A DNA stretch of 64,000 bases from UBA3839 sp963627995 (GTDB lineage: Bacteria > Bacteroidota > Bacteroidia > Bacteroidales > Bacteroidaceae): contig CAVGCV010000005.1 of assembly GCA_963627995.1 (NCBI GenBank), forward strand, positions 1 through 64,000, given 5' to 3'. The translations under genes and the position numbers were made by a program. The notes under the pieces were generated by a model, which worked only from the letters and a program-made list of their open reading frames with translations, had not been told where the DNA came from and made no database searches. Below are positions 8,800 to 17,729 of the stretch, piece by piece. How positions within the stretch are numbered: the first letter of the stretch is position 1; every line of letters begins with the position of its first letter.

Positions 8800-9342
8800 T
8801 CACTTTATCTTTACAGGAATGCCGCACACCATCATCACCACCTCATCGGCCCGCGCGGCCACGAACTGGTTCATCCACCCCTCCACGTCGGTAAACTTCC
8901 GCTGTATCTCGTTGTCGCTCACGCCCCCCGACCCGATTTCGTTGGTCACGAAGATGAACGTCGCCTCCTGCCGGGTCAGCCGCAGGAATTCCGACTTCAA
9001 CGCCTCCAGCGTCCGCTCCACGTGCTCCGCAGCCGCCTTGGCCGAGCGGTGGCTGTCGGGCTGGAGGTCGAAAAAGAAGTTCGTGGCCCACAGCGTCACG
9101 CAGTCCACCACAACGACGCGCCCCTCCACGTCGTGCCGGCTCAGCGTCTTCTCCTCCTCGATGTTCGCCCACTGCGGCCCGCGCCGGCGCTTGTGCGCCT
9201 CCACGCGCAGCCGGTACTCCTCGTCCCAGACGCGCGACGTCGCCATGTAGACGGGGGTGTCGCTAAGGCTCAGCGCCAGCCGTTCGGCGTATTCGCTCTT
9301 GCCCGAGCGCTGGCCGCCCGTCACCAGGATAATCCGTTTCAT
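8800..9342 (-). CDS. cobU: bifunctional adenosylcobinamide kinase/guanylyltransferase CobU
   Basis: A 180-residue cytosolic enzyme. The P-loop GGQRSGKS is at residues 9-16, followed by the family segments AERLALSLS, VYMATSRVWDEEY, RRRGPQW and VVVDCVTLW, and the late IFVTNEIGSGGV. It phosphorylates adenosylcobinamide and then transfers GMP from GTP, handing AdoCbi-GDP to CobS. It is the first gene of the operon and overlaps its own promoter region very closely (see 9347-9354). Confidence 0.94.
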   Translation of the reverse strand: MKRIILVTGGQRSGKSEYAERLALSLSDTPVYMATSRVWDEEYRLRVEAHKRRRGPQWANIEEEKTLSRHDVEGRVVVVDCVTLWATNFFFDLQPDSHRSAKAAAEHVERTLEALKSEFLRLTRQEATFIFVTNEIGSGGVSDNEIQRKFTDVEGWMNQFVAARADEVVMMVCGIPVKIK

Positions 9343-9346
9343 GCCT

Positions 9347-9354
9347 CAAAGTTA
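9347..9354 (-). promoter_or_regulatory. -7 promoter element of cobUTS, almost touching the start codon
   Basis: On the minus strand TAACTTTG ends only 4 nt before the cobU ATG. Since transcription normally starts several bases after this box, the mRNA would be leaderless or nearly so. No clear TTTG -33 box is seen; TTGC lies about 23 bp upstream. Confidence 0.55.
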
Positions 9355-9387
9355 GCACTTTTATTTCTCTGTTCGCCGCAATTCACC

Positions 9388-9395
9388 TAACTTTG
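9388..9395 (+). promoter_or_regulatory. -7 promoter element of the sodium:solute symporter gene
   Basis: TAACTTTG, 35 bp before the start at 9431. It is divergent from the cobU box, with only about 33 bp between the two -7 elements, so the two polymerases would compete for this site. Confidence 0.55.
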
Positions 9396-9430
9396 TCTCC
9401 ACAAACACAGCAAACACCGCACCACCCGAC

Positions 9431-10858
9431 ATGACCATACTGCTCACCATCGCCATCTACTTCGCCATCCTGCTGCTTGTCTCGCGCCTCACTTCCAAAG
9501 AAGGAAACGAGGCGTTTTTTCGTGGCAACCGCCAGTCGCCGTGGATGCTCGTGGCCTTCGGCATGGTGGGCGCCTCCATCTCCGGCGTCACGTTCATCAG
9601 CGTGCCCGGCATGGTGGCGGGCATCGGCATGACCTACCTGCAAATGTGCATGGGCTTCTTCTTCGGCTACCTCGTCGTTGCGTTCCTGCTCCTCCCCCTC
9701 TACTACAAGCACAACCTCACCTCCATCTACAGCTACCTCGACACACGTTTCGGGACGGCCAGCCGCAAGACCGGCGCGTGGTTCTTCCTCCTTTCCAAGC
9801 TCACGGGGTCGGCGGCCAAGCTCTACCTCGTCTGCCTCATCCTCCAGCAACACGTGTTCGACGCAATGGGCGTACCCTACGCGCTGACCGTCGTGGCCAC
9901 GCTCGCGCTCATCTGGCTCTACACGCGCAAGAGCGGCATCCGCACGCTCGTGTGGACCGACTCCCTCCAGACCCTCTGCCTGCTCGTGGCACTGGTGCTC
10001 ATCATGGCCCGGGCAGCGTCAATGCTCCACATGGACTTCGGCCAGGCCCTTTCCGCCGTGTGGAACGACCCCCACGCGCGCATCTTTGAATTTTCCGACT
10101 GGGGCAGCAAGCAGCATTTCCTCAAGCAGTTCGTGAGCGGCGTGTTCGTCGTCATCGTGATGACCGGGCTCGACCAAGACATGATGCAGAAGAACCTCAC
10201 CTGCAAGACATTGAGAGACGGGCAGAAAGACCTTTGCAGCTACGGGCTGCTCTTTCTGCCCGTCAATTTCCTGTTTCTCGCACTCGGCGTGCTGCTCCTG
10301 CTGCTCTATGCCCGGACGGGAACGCCGCTTCCCGAAAAAGGCGACTCGCTCCTGCCCGACTTCATCGCCACAGGCGCCATGGGGCAGACGACGCTCGTGC
10401 TTTTCACCATCGGCATCATCGCGTCGGCCTTCTCCAGCGCCGACTCCGCGCTGACAGCGCTGACCACCAGCTTCTGCATCGACATCCTGGAGGACACGGC
10501 CTCCGAACGGAAGCGCAAGGCGGTGCATGTCGCCATGGCGGTCGCCACGCTGCTGTCCATACTCGCCTTCAAGGCCATCGGCAGCTCCAGCGTCATCGAC
10601 CTGATCTACACGCTCGTGTCCTACACCTACGGCCCGCTGCTCGGACTTTTTGCATTCGGCATCGCCACGAAGCGCGCGCCGCGCGACCGCCTTGTCCCCC
10701 TCGTCGCCATCCTCTCCCCCCTGCTCTGCTACGCCATCGACACCGCCACGTTCCGGCAGACAGGCTACAAATTCGGCTACGAGATGCTTGTGTTCAACGG
10801 CCTGCTCACCACGGCCGGACTTTGGATGATTTCCGCCAAGCCCACGCCGCGCCCATAG
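9431..10858 (+). CDS. sodium:solute symporter (SSS family)
   Basis: A 475-residue inner-membrane carrier with about 13 hydrophobic helices. Features that place it in the SSS family are the N-terminal SKEGNEAFFRGNRQSPW loop, the GASISGVTFISVPG segment, the YLDTRFG loop, DSLQTLCLL, and a late ASAFSSADSALTALTT segment that carries the serines expected at the sodium site. The substrate (proline, pantothenate, sugar or other) cannot be read from the sequence. Similar carriers occur near vitamin and salvage genes, but proximity to cobU is across a divergent promoter and proves nothing. Confidence 0.88.
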   Translation: MTILLTIAIYFAILLLVSRLTSKEGNEAFFRGNRQSPWMLVAFGMVGASISGVTFISVPGMVAGIGMTYLQMCMGFFFGYLVVAFLLLPLYYKHNLTSIYSYLDTRFGTASRKTGAWFFLLSKLTGSAAKLYLVCLILQQHVFDAMGVPYALTVVATLALIWLYTRKSGIRTLVWTDSLQTLCLLVALVLIMARAASMLHMDFGQALSAVWNDPHARIFEFSDWGSKQHFLKQFVSGVFVVIVMTGLDQDMMQKNLTCKTLRDGQKDLCSYGLLFLPVNFLFLALGVLLLLLYARTGTPLPEKGDSLLPDFIATGAMGQTTLVLFTIGIIASAFSSADSALTALTTSFCIDILEDTASERKRKAVHVAMAVATLLSILAFKAIGSSSVIDLIYTLVSYTYGPLLGLFAFGIATKRAPRDRLVPLVAILSPLLCYAIDTATFRQTGYKFGYEMLVFNGLLTTAGLWMISAKPTPRP

Positions 10859-11006
10859 CCGCCGGCGGAAACTTTCGGCAAGCACGGCAAGCAAGAACAC
10901 GGGATGCCCGCCGCCCTTGCAGACACTCTTTTCCCCGCCGTTAGCCAAAATTCGGAAACACTTGGCTCTCAAGTTCTTACACCGCTACAAGCTCCGCGCT
11001 AAAAAT

Positions 11007-11117
11007 CTCCGCAGAGAAAAGTCCGGCGCTCCGCAGAGAAAACATTTTTCGTCCGCAGAGGAAAATATTTTTCTCTGCGGACGTTTTTACCGCTCCTCCG
11101 CAGTGTTTTTCCATCCG
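11007..11117. repeat. 22-bp-period array (locus B) with a 32-bp palindrome
   Basis: CTCCGC/GTCCGC/CTCTGC cores start at 11007, 11029, 11051, 11073 and 11096, a 22-bp step with one 23. Units three and four face each other, giving a near-perfect 32-bp inverted repeat at 11051-11082 (GTCCGCAGAG and CTCTGCGGAC around an AT-rich centre, 30 of 32 positions symmetric). The array sits in the 582-bp gap between the symporter and the RND operon; apart from the RND promoter I see nothing else there. Confidence 0.75.
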
Positions 11118-11314
11118 CGCGCAACACACTAACTACAAGCGTGTTACAATCCACAACACCCGTATCCGTGTCGCTTTCGGGAAACACCCCGACACCATTG
11201 CCGCCACCAGCGGGAACAGCCCTTCCTTGTTCTCATTTTGACCAACGCACGCGCGAAGCGAGGCACGGAAGAGGGCAACACGACAAAACAACGAACAGAA
11301 AGCACATTTCAGCC

Positions 11315-11345
11315 TTTATGTAAGGTGCAAAAAGGTCTACCTTTG
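11315..11345 (+). promoter_or_regulatory. promoter of the RND efflux operon
   Basis: TTTA (11315-11318), 19 bp, then TACCTTTG (11338-11345), close to the Bacteroidetes consensus with one mismatch in the -33 box. The leader to the ATG at 11441 is about 90 nt. No TetR- or MarR-type repressor gene is adjacent. Confidence 0.65.
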
Positions 11346-11440
11346 CCCCGCTTTTTATTGGAATACAGCCTATTTCAAGCACATAACCCATATTCTCAAT
11401 CCGCGGAAACCAGTTGCAACAAGAATAAAAAACCTACATT

Positions 11441-12514
11441 ATGAACAAAACCATTCTCATTCCACTCCTCGCACTCTGCGCCGCCACGCTGTTCTCCTGC
11501 AAGGGCAACACCGAGCAAGCAGCCGAGGCGCAGTATGTGAAGACCGCCAAGGCGGTGCGCATCGGCGACACGGCCGAGGTGAGCTATCCGGGCAAGACCA
11601 AGCCCGCGGAGGAAGTGAACGTGGCATTCCGCGTGAGCGGCCCCATGCAGAAAGTGCTGGTGAAGGAGGGCGACTACGTGAAGAAGGGGCAGCTCATCGC
11701 CGTGATGGACCCGCGCGACTACCAGGTGCAGCTCACCGCCACGAAAGCCGAATACGAGCAGGTGAAGGCCGACGCCGAGCGCGTCATCGCCATGTACAAG
11801 GAACAAAGCACCACGGCCTCGAACTACGACAAGGCGCGCTTCGGGCTGCAACAAATCAGCGAGAAGCTCGCCAACCACCGCAACCAGCTCGCCGACACCA
11901 AGCTCCGCGCGCCCATCAGCGGCTACGTGCAGGCCAAGCTGCACGAGGCGGGGGAGACGGTGGCGGCCGGAATGCCCGTCGTCACCATGTTCAGCTCCGG
12001 CGACGTGGAGATTGAAATCCACGTGCCGGCATCCGACTACGCGCGCCGCAACGAGCTCACCAGCGGCTACTGCTCGTTCGACGTGTTCCCCAACGAGAGA
12101 TTCCCGCTGCAGATATCGCGCTTCGACAAGACCGCCAACGCCAGCCAGCTCTACTCCGTCAGGCTGAAAATCAAGGGCGACTACGACAAGAGCCGCCTCA
12201 CGCCGGGCATGACCACGATGGTCTACGCCACCTACGACGCGCCCAACGTGAAGGGCCTCACCCTTGTCCCCACCTCCGCCGTGCTGCACAAAGGCGGCAA
12301 GTCCGTCGTGTACGTCGTCGACCGGCAGCGGGGCATTGCCAGCGAGCGCGCCGTCGAAGTGGGCAGCATCGACCTCAGCGGGAACATCCAGATACGCAGC
12401 GGGCTGCGCCCCGGCGAGACCGTCGTGACGGCCGGCGTCCGCCATCTCAGCGACGGAGCGAAAGTCAAGGAAGTGGCCCCCACGTCGGAGGCCAACGTCG
12501 GAGGCCTCCTCTAA
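11441..12514 (+). CDS. RND efflux periplasmic adaptor (membrane fusion) lipoprotein
   Basis: A 357-residue HlyD/AcrA-type adaptor. The signal ends in the lipobox LFSC with Cys20. The barrel-sandwich halves show as VNVAFRVSGPMQKVLVKEGDYVKKGQ and LRAPISGYVQAKLHEAGETV, flanking a short helical hairpin. A beta-barrel domain and a membrane-proximal C-terminal domain follow. It should bridge the inner-membrane pump encoded next (75 nt downstream) to the TolC-like channel encoded third. It is compact, as is common for Bacteroidetes adaptors. Confidence 0.9.
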   Translation: MNKTILIPLLALCAATLFSCKGNTEQAAEAQYVKTAKAVRIGDTAEVSYPGKTKPAEEVNVAFRVSGPMQKVLVKEGDYVKKGQLIAVMDPRDYQVQLTATKAEYEQVKADAERVIAMYKEQSTTASNYDKARFGLQQISEKLANHRNQLADTKLRAPISGYVQAKLHEAGETVAAGMPVVTMFSSGDVEIEIHVPASDYARRNELTSGYCSFDVFPNERFPLQISRFDKTANASQLYSVRLKIKGDYDKSRLTPGMTTMVYATYDAPNVKGLTLVPTSAVLHKGGKSVVYVVDRQRGIASERAVEVGSIDLSGNIQIRSGLRPGETVVTAGVRHLSDGAKVKEVAPTSEANVGGLL

Positions 12515-12589
12515 GGGACGCCGACGCAGGAAGCCGGCACACAGAAGGCCGACCCATCAACCGCAAACCGAAAAAACCAAGCAACACAG

Positions 12590-15500
12590 ATGAACTTCGA
12601 CATATCCACATGGGCGCTGCACAACCGCAAGCTCGTGAACTTCTTCATCCTCTGCCTCATGGCGGGAGGAATATTGAGCTACGTCGCCATGCCCAAACTT
12701 GAAGACCCCGCCATCAAGGTGAAGCAAGCCATGGTCGTCACCACTTACCCCGGCGCGTCCGCCCACGAGGTGGAGCTCGAAGTAACCGACAAGATTGAAA
12801 AGGCCATCCGGGAGATGTCGAGCGTCGACCACGTCGAGAGCCAGTCGATGGCCGACCTCAGCATCATCACCGTCGAGCTGCGCACCACCGTCGCCGACGC
12901 CGACGTGGAACAACAGTGGGACATGCTCCGCCGCAAGGTGAACAACGCCGCCTCGGACCTCCCGGGCAGCGCAAGCGCCCCCGTCGTCAAAGACGACTTC
13001 GGCGACGTGTACGGCATGTTCTACGCCCTGACGGGCGACGGCCTCTCCGACCGCGAGCTGTCGGACTACGCCGAGCTCGTCAAGCGCAACGTGGCCGAGA
13101 TTGACGGCGTGTCGCGCGTGGACATCTACGGCAAGCGCGAGGAATGCATCTACATCGAGATGAAGCAGGACAAGATGGCCAACCTCGGCGTCATGCCCAC
13201 CGAGGTGATACAGACACTCAACAACCAGAACAAGACCACCTACTCCGGCTACTACGACAACGGCACCCACCGGGTGCGCGTAACGGTGAACGACCGCTTC
13301 AAGCACGTGGACGACATCGCGAACATGCTCATCCAGGGACACGACGACGAGCAGCTGCGCATCAGCGACATCGCCCGCGTCTACAAAGGCTACGCCAAGC
13401 CCACGCGCAACGAGATGACACGCGACGGACAGCGCGCGCTGGGCATCTCCATCGCGGGCGTGGCCGACCAGGACATCGTCCAGACGGGCAAGAAGGTGGA
13501 CGAGACCATCGCCGCCCTGCAAAAGGAGATGCCCGTCGGCGTACAATTCGAGAAAGTGTTCTACCAGCCCGAGCGCGTGTCCGCCGCGCTCAACACGTTC
13601 CTCGTGAACCTCCTCGAGTCCGTCATCATCGTGGTCGTCGTGCTCATCTTCACCATGGGCTTCAAGTCCGGACTGATGATTGGCATCAGCCTCGTCACAA
13701 TCGTGTTCGGCTCGCTCCTCGTCCTGGGAGAGGCCGACGGCACGCTCCAGCGCGTGTCGCTCGCCGCCTTCATCCTCGCCATGGGGATGCTGGTCGACAA
13801 CGCCATCGTGATTGCCGACGGCATACTCATCGACCTGAAACAAGGCAAGCCGCGCCACGAGGCGCTCACAGCCATCGGACGGAAAACGGCCATGCCGCTC
13901 CTCGGGGCCACGCTCATCGCGATACTGGCCTTCTGGCCCATCTACCTCAGCCCCGACACGGCCGGAGTCTACGTGCGCGACCTCTTCATCGTCATCGCCG
14001 TCTCGCTGCTCCTGTCGTGGGTGCTCGCCCTTGTCCACGTGCCGCTCATGGCCGACAAGATGCTCAAGGCGCCGAAGAACAGCAACGGCGAGAGCGTGGA
14101 GCTGTACAAAGGCGTCGCCTACACCGTGCTGGAGAAAGTCCTCGCCTTCGGCCTGCGCCACCGCAAGACGACCATCGCCAGCGCGGCCGCCCTCCTGCTT
14201 CTGAGCGCGGCCGGCTACAAGCTGCTCGACCAGGCGTTCTTCCCCGACATGGAGTACGACCAGCTCTACATGGAGTACAAGCTGCCCGAAGGCACCAACC
14301 ACACGCAGGTGGAGCGCGACCTCAAGGAAATCAGCGCCTACCTGGAGGCGCGCCCCGAGGTGACGCACATCACCGCCAGCATAGGCGGGACGCCGAGCCG
14401 CTACAACCTCGTGCGCAGCATCGCGCTCCCCTCCCTCTCCTACGGCGAGCTCATCATCGACTTCACCTCGCCGCAGGCACTCGTCGACAACATCGACGAC
14501 ATCCAGCGCGAGCTGTCGAAGCGCTACCCCGACGCATACGTCAAGCTCAAGCGCTACAACCTCATGTTCAAGAAATACCCCATCGAGGCGTGCTTCAGCG
14601 GCCCCGACCCCGCCGTGCTGCACCAGCTCGCCGACTCGGCGATGTCCATCGTCCGCCACAGCGACAAAGTATTCCTGCCCACCACCGACTGGTCGCCGCA
14701 AGTGCCGGTGCTGACCGTCGACTACGACCAGCCGTCGGCGCGCACCACGGGGCTCAGCCGCTCCGACGTGGCGACGTCCATCCTCGCCTACGCCGGCGGC
14801 ATCCCCATCGCGCGCTTCTACGACGGCATCCACGCCGAAAGCATCTACCTCAAATGCACCGACGAGGAGGGCAACGACATCGACCGCATCGACAACGTGT
14901 CCGTGTTCGGCATGCTGCCCAACGTGAACAGCCTGCTCAACCGCTCCACCGTGCAGCGGCTCATGTCGGGCAGCGTCACGCGCGACGAGGTGATAGAGAA
15001 GCTCACGCAAACCACGCCGCTCAAGCAGGTGGCCAAGGGCATCGGCGTCCAGTGGGAAGAGCCCGTCGTCATGCGCTACAACGGGCAGCGGCAGCAGCGC
15101 GTGCAGTGCTCGCCGCGCCCGGGCGTGGGCACGGAGGTGGCGCGCAAGGCGATAGCCGAGCAAATCGAGCGCATCCCCCTGCCCCCCGGCTACACGCTCT
15201 CGTGGCAGGGCGAGAAGAAAGCGTCCGACCAGTCGATGCGCTACCTCTTCAACGGATTCCCGCTCGCCATCATCCTCATGCTCACCATCCTCATCCTCCT
15301 GTTCAAGGACTACAAGAAGCCCGCCGTCATCTTCTGCTGCATCCCGCTCATCCTGGTCGGCGTCATACCGACGGTGCTGCTCACCGGGAAGCCGTTCGGA
15401 TTCGTGGCCATCGTCGGCGTGCTGGGACTCATCGGGATGATGATCAAGAACGGCATCGTGCTCATGGACGAAATACACCTCGAAATCGACAGCGGCGTGC

Positions 15501-15712
15501 CGCCCCGCACGGCGCTCATACAAAGCTCCAAGTCGCGCCTGCGGCCAGTGATGATGGCGTCGCTCACCACCATCCTCGGCATGATACCGCTCATCGCCGA
15601 CGCCATGTTCGGCTCGCTCGCCGTCACCATCATGGGCGGACTGTTCGTCGGGACGCTCATCACCCTCATCATCATCCCAGTGCTGTATGCCATGTTCTTC
15701 AAAATCAAGTAA
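12590..15712 (+). CDS. RND family efflux transporter permease (AcrB-like)
   Basis: A 1040-residue proton-driven pump with the RND layout: one N-terminal helix, a large periplasmic loop, helices 2-6, helix 7, a second periplasmic loop and helices 8-12. The early segment MPKLEDPAIKVKQA and the TYPGAS motif are typical. In helix 4 the usual Asp-Asp proton relay reads as VDNAIVIADG, so only one aspartate is present at that position, as in several non-HAE1 RND groups. The C-terminal half has GFVAIVGVLGLIGMMIKNGIVL. The substrate class cannot be told from sequence. The gene overlaps nothing and is followed by the outer-membrane channel gene 16 nt downstream. Confidence 0.93.
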   Translation: MNFDISTWALHNRKLVNFFILCLMAGGILSYVAMPKLEDPAIKVKQAMVVTTYPGASAHEVELEVTDKIEKAIREMSSVDHVESQSMADLSIITVELRTTVADADVEQQWDMLRRKVNNAASDLPGSASAPVVKDDFGDVYGMFYALTGDGLSDRELSDYAELVKRNVAEIDGVSRVDIYGKREECIYIEMKQDKMANLGVMPTEVIQTLNNQNKTTYSGYYDNGTHRVRVTVNDRFKHVDDIANMLIQGHDDEQLRISDIARVYKGYAKPTRNEMTRDGQRALGISIAGVADQDIVQTGKKVDETIAALQKEMPVGVQFEKVFYQPERVSAALNTFLVNLLESVIIVVVVLIFTMGFKSGLMIGISLVTIVFGSLLVLGEADGTLQRVSLAAFILAMGMLVDNAIVIADGILIDLKQGKPRHEALTAIGRKTAMPLLGATLIAILAFWPIYLSPDTAGVYVRDLFIVIAVSLLLSWVLALVHVPLMADKMLKAPKNSNGESVELYKGVAYTVLEKVLAFGLRHRKTTIASAAALLLLSAAGYKLLDQAFFPDMEYDQLYMEYKLPEGTNHTQVERDLKEISAYLEARPEVTHITASIGGTPSRYNLVRSIALPSLSYGELIIDFTSPQALVDNIDDIQRELSKRYPDAYVKLKRYNLMFKKYPIEACFSGPDPAVLHQLADSAMSIVRHSDKVFLPTTDWSPQVPVLTVDYDQPSARTTGLSRSDVATSILAYAGGIPIARFYDGIHAESIYLKCTDEEGNDIDRIDNVSVFGMLPNVNSLLNRSTVQRLMSGSVTRDEVIEKLTQTTPLKQVAKGIGVQWEEPVVMRYNGQRQQRVQCSPRPGVGTEVARKAIAEQIERIPLPPGYTLSWQGEKKASDQSMRYLFNGFPLAIILMLTILILLFKDYKKPAVIFCCIPLILVGVIPTVLLTGKPFGFVAIVGVLGLIGMMIKNGIVLMDEIHLEIDSGVPPRTALIQSSKSRLRPVMMASLTTILGMIPLIADAMFGSLAVTIMGGLFVGTLITLIIIPVLYAMFFKIK

Positions 15713-15728
15713 AAACCGACGCACACCC

Positions 15729-17129
15729 ATGAGACCCCCATTCCGAACCGCCGCCCTCCTCGCCGCGCTCGCACTCCTGCCGGCAGCCGCACGGGCGCAA
15801 GGCCGGCTGACGCTCTCCGACGCGCGCGCCAAGGCGCTGGAGACCAACAAGGACATCGCCCGCGCACGCCTCGCGCGCGAGCAGACCGCCCACGACGCAC
15901 GCGCCTACAAGTCGAACTACTATCCGCGCGTCAGCCTCGTGGCCACCGACTTCTACTCCACCGCGAAAGGCGACCTCACCATTGCGGGCGGCCGCCTGCC
16001 CATCTACACGCTCAACCCCGCCACGGGAGGCTACGCGCCCGCCGTCACGCCGAACGCCGACGGCAGCTACACGCTCAGCCAGTACGCCGACTTCCCCGAC
16101 CAGAAGCTCACCTACAAGGCCAAAAACACCTTCATCGGCGGCATCGCGCTGCAACAGCCGCTCTACACGGGCGGCAAAATCACCGCAGCCTACGACATGG
16201 CGCGCATCGGCGAGCAGATGGCCACGGAGAACATCCGCCTCTCCGAGAGCGAGGTGCTCGTGCGCACCGACGCCGCCTACGTACAGGCCGTGAGGGCGAA
16301 GGAGCTCGCCGCCGTCGCACGCAGCTACAAGGCGCTGCTCGACGAGCTGCTCCGGAACGTGCAGAGCGCCGTCAGCCACGGCATGAAAATACGCAACGAC
16401 CTGCTGAAGGTGCAAGTCAAGCTCAACGAAGCCGAACTCTCCATCCAGCGCGCCGACAACGCCTACCGCCTCGCGCGCATGAACCTCTGCCACGTCGTCG
16501 GCCTCCCGCTCGACACGCCCGTCGAGGTCGACGCGCCCGAACCCTCGGCACAGGCCGCCCCCGCCGGAACGGCGACAGCGGCGCAGCGCCCCGAGCAGGC
16601 CATCCTGCAGCAAAAGGCCGACCTCGCCGCCCGGCAGGTGGGCCTGACGCGCAGCGACTACCTGCCCACCCTCGCGCTCGTCGCCGGCTACACCTACGCC
16701 AACGGCGGCGAGCTCGCAGGCCGCAAGCTCATCGACAACGCCTCCGCCACCGTCGGGGTCACCCTGAGCGTGCCGCTGCTGACCTTCGGCGAGCGCGGCA
16801 GCAAAGTGCGCGCGGCCAAGGCGCGCCACGAGATAGCCCGGCTGGAGCAGCAGGATCTCGACGAGCAGATGTCGCTCGAGCTCGCCCAGTGCCGCAACAA
16901 CCTCGGCGAGGCGCACACCGAGGTGCAGCTCTGCGAGCGCGCCCGGGAGCAGGCGGGCGAAAACCTGCGCCTCTCGCAGCGGCAGTACGACAACGGGCTC
17001 GAGCCGCTCTCCGACCTGCTCGACGCGCAGGCCCTCTGGCAGCAGTCGTCCGCCGACCTCATCGACGCGCGCTGCCAGCTCCTCCTCGCCAACACCAAGC
17101 TGCTCAAGGCGCAGGGACTGCTGCGGTAG
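15729..17129 (+). CDS. TolC family outer-membrane efflux protein
   Basis: A 466-residue outer-membrane channel. ATG 15729 starts a signal peptide (hydrophobic stretch, then ARAQ), whereas the open frame back to 15687 overlaps the pump gene and has no such function. The two OEP repeats show as long coiled-coil regions rich in Ala, Arg and Glu (near residues 20-70 and 170-250, and again at 350-466), and LYTGGKITAAYDMA is a typical post-strand turn. It completes the tripartite RND pump. Its transcription ends at the hairpin at 17172-17209. Confidence 0.9.
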   Translation: MRPPFRTAALLAALALLPAAARAQGRLTLSDARAKALETNKDIARARLAREQTAHDARAYKSNYYPRVSLVATDFYSTAKGDLTIAGGRLPIYTLNPATGGYAPAVTPNADGSYTLSQYADFPDQKLTYKAKNTFIGGIALQQPLYTGGKITAAYDMARIGEQMATENIRLSESEVLVRTDAAYVQAVRAKELAAVARSYKALLDELLRNVQSAVSHGMKIRNDLLKVQVKLNEAELSIQRADNAYRLARMNLCHVVGLPLDTPVEVDAPEPSAQAAPAGTATAAQRPEQAILQQKADLAARQVGLTRSDYLPTLALVAGYTYANGGELAGRKLIDNASATVGVTLSVPLLTFGERGSKVRAAKARHEIARLEQQDLDEQMSLELAQCRNNLGEAHTEVQLCERAREQAGENLRLSQRQYDNGLEPLSDLLDAQALWQQSSADLIDARCQLLLANTKLLKAQGLLR

Positions 17130-17171
17130 CCCGCGCGCCGGCCGCCGCCCATCCGCGACGCTCTCCACACC

Positions 17172-17209
17172 GAGCCGCACCGCAACGCCCGTTGCCGTGC
17201 GGCTCTTTT
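17172..17209 (+). terminator. intrinsic terminator of the RND operon
   Basis: GAGCCGCAC pairs with GTGCGGCTC, with an inner CAAC/GTTG stem, followed by TTTT. It lies 43 nt after the tolC-like stop and marks the left limit of repeat locus C. Confidence 0.85.
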
Positions 17210-17236
17210 CTGCGCCCGGCGCAGGGGGAGGCCGAC

Positions 17237-17630
17237 GACACCGCGCGCAAAAGCCGCCGCCTCCGCACCCGAAAGCCGCCGTCTCCGCACAGAGAAGTCG
17301 TCAGCGGCGCGGTGAAAACTCAAAACCACGTCGTGATTTGCACAAACGACGACGTGACTTATAAAAACTGCGACGTGATTCGTAGAAACCACGTCGCGGT
17401 TTTGACTTTTCAGTGTGGAGGCGGTGGCTTTTCGGTGCGGCGGAAACGACTTCCCAGTGCGGCGGAAACGACTTCCCAGTGCGGCAGCAACGGCTTCTGG
17501 GTGCGGCGGCAACGGCTTCCGGACGCACTCCCCGCTGCTTCTGGGCGCGGCGCGGGCGAATCCCCGGCGCGGCGGGAACGGTTTTTCCGCGCGGCGGAGG
17601 CATCCGGGACGCGCGGGCGCAGACAAGCAG
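17237..17630. repeat. 21/22-bp-period array (locus C), about 17 units
   Basis: Starting at AAAGCC cores (17250, 17272), the sequence keeps a 21-22 bp step up to the hairpin at 17630. The right part has GTGCGG or GCGCGG cores at 17435, 17457, 17479, 17501, 17545, 17567, 17589 and 17611; two of these units (17435-17478) are identical over 22 bp. The central part (about 17331-17400) has a different core (GACGTGA or CACGTCG) at a 21-bp step. Read on the minus strand, the GC-rich units give CCGCACTGGGAAG, close to GCGCACTGGAAAG in locus D. It fills most of the 600-bp gap between two convergent genes; no gene is seen there. Confidence 0.85.
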
Positions 17631-17662
17631 AGCGGCACGTCCCGGCATGGGACGTGCCGCTC
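17630..17662 (-). terminator. hairpin terminator of the alpha-2-macroglobulin gene
   Basis: GAGCGGCACGTCCC and GGGACGTGCCGCTC form a perfect 14-bp stem with a 5-nt loop. On the minus strand it is followed by a weak pyrimidine-rich tail only, so efficient termination is uncertain. It marks the right limit of locus C. Confidence 0.55.
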
Positions 17663-17729
17663 CGGCGGTAGGGTGCGCGTTCCGGTCGCCCGGCTGCGGC
17701 GGAGGGCGGCGGGCGCAGCCGCGCGGCAG

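Noticed and set aside
1851..9430. Cobalamin riboswitch near cbiB or cobUTS
   Set aside because: There is no leader long enough: cbiB starts 14 nt after the M61 gene and cobU starts 4 nt after its promoter box, and no B12-box-like segment was recognised.
12557..15856. 1099-codon minus-strand frame over the RND pump gene
   Set aside because: Same composition artefact; the plus strand encodes a complete RND permease.
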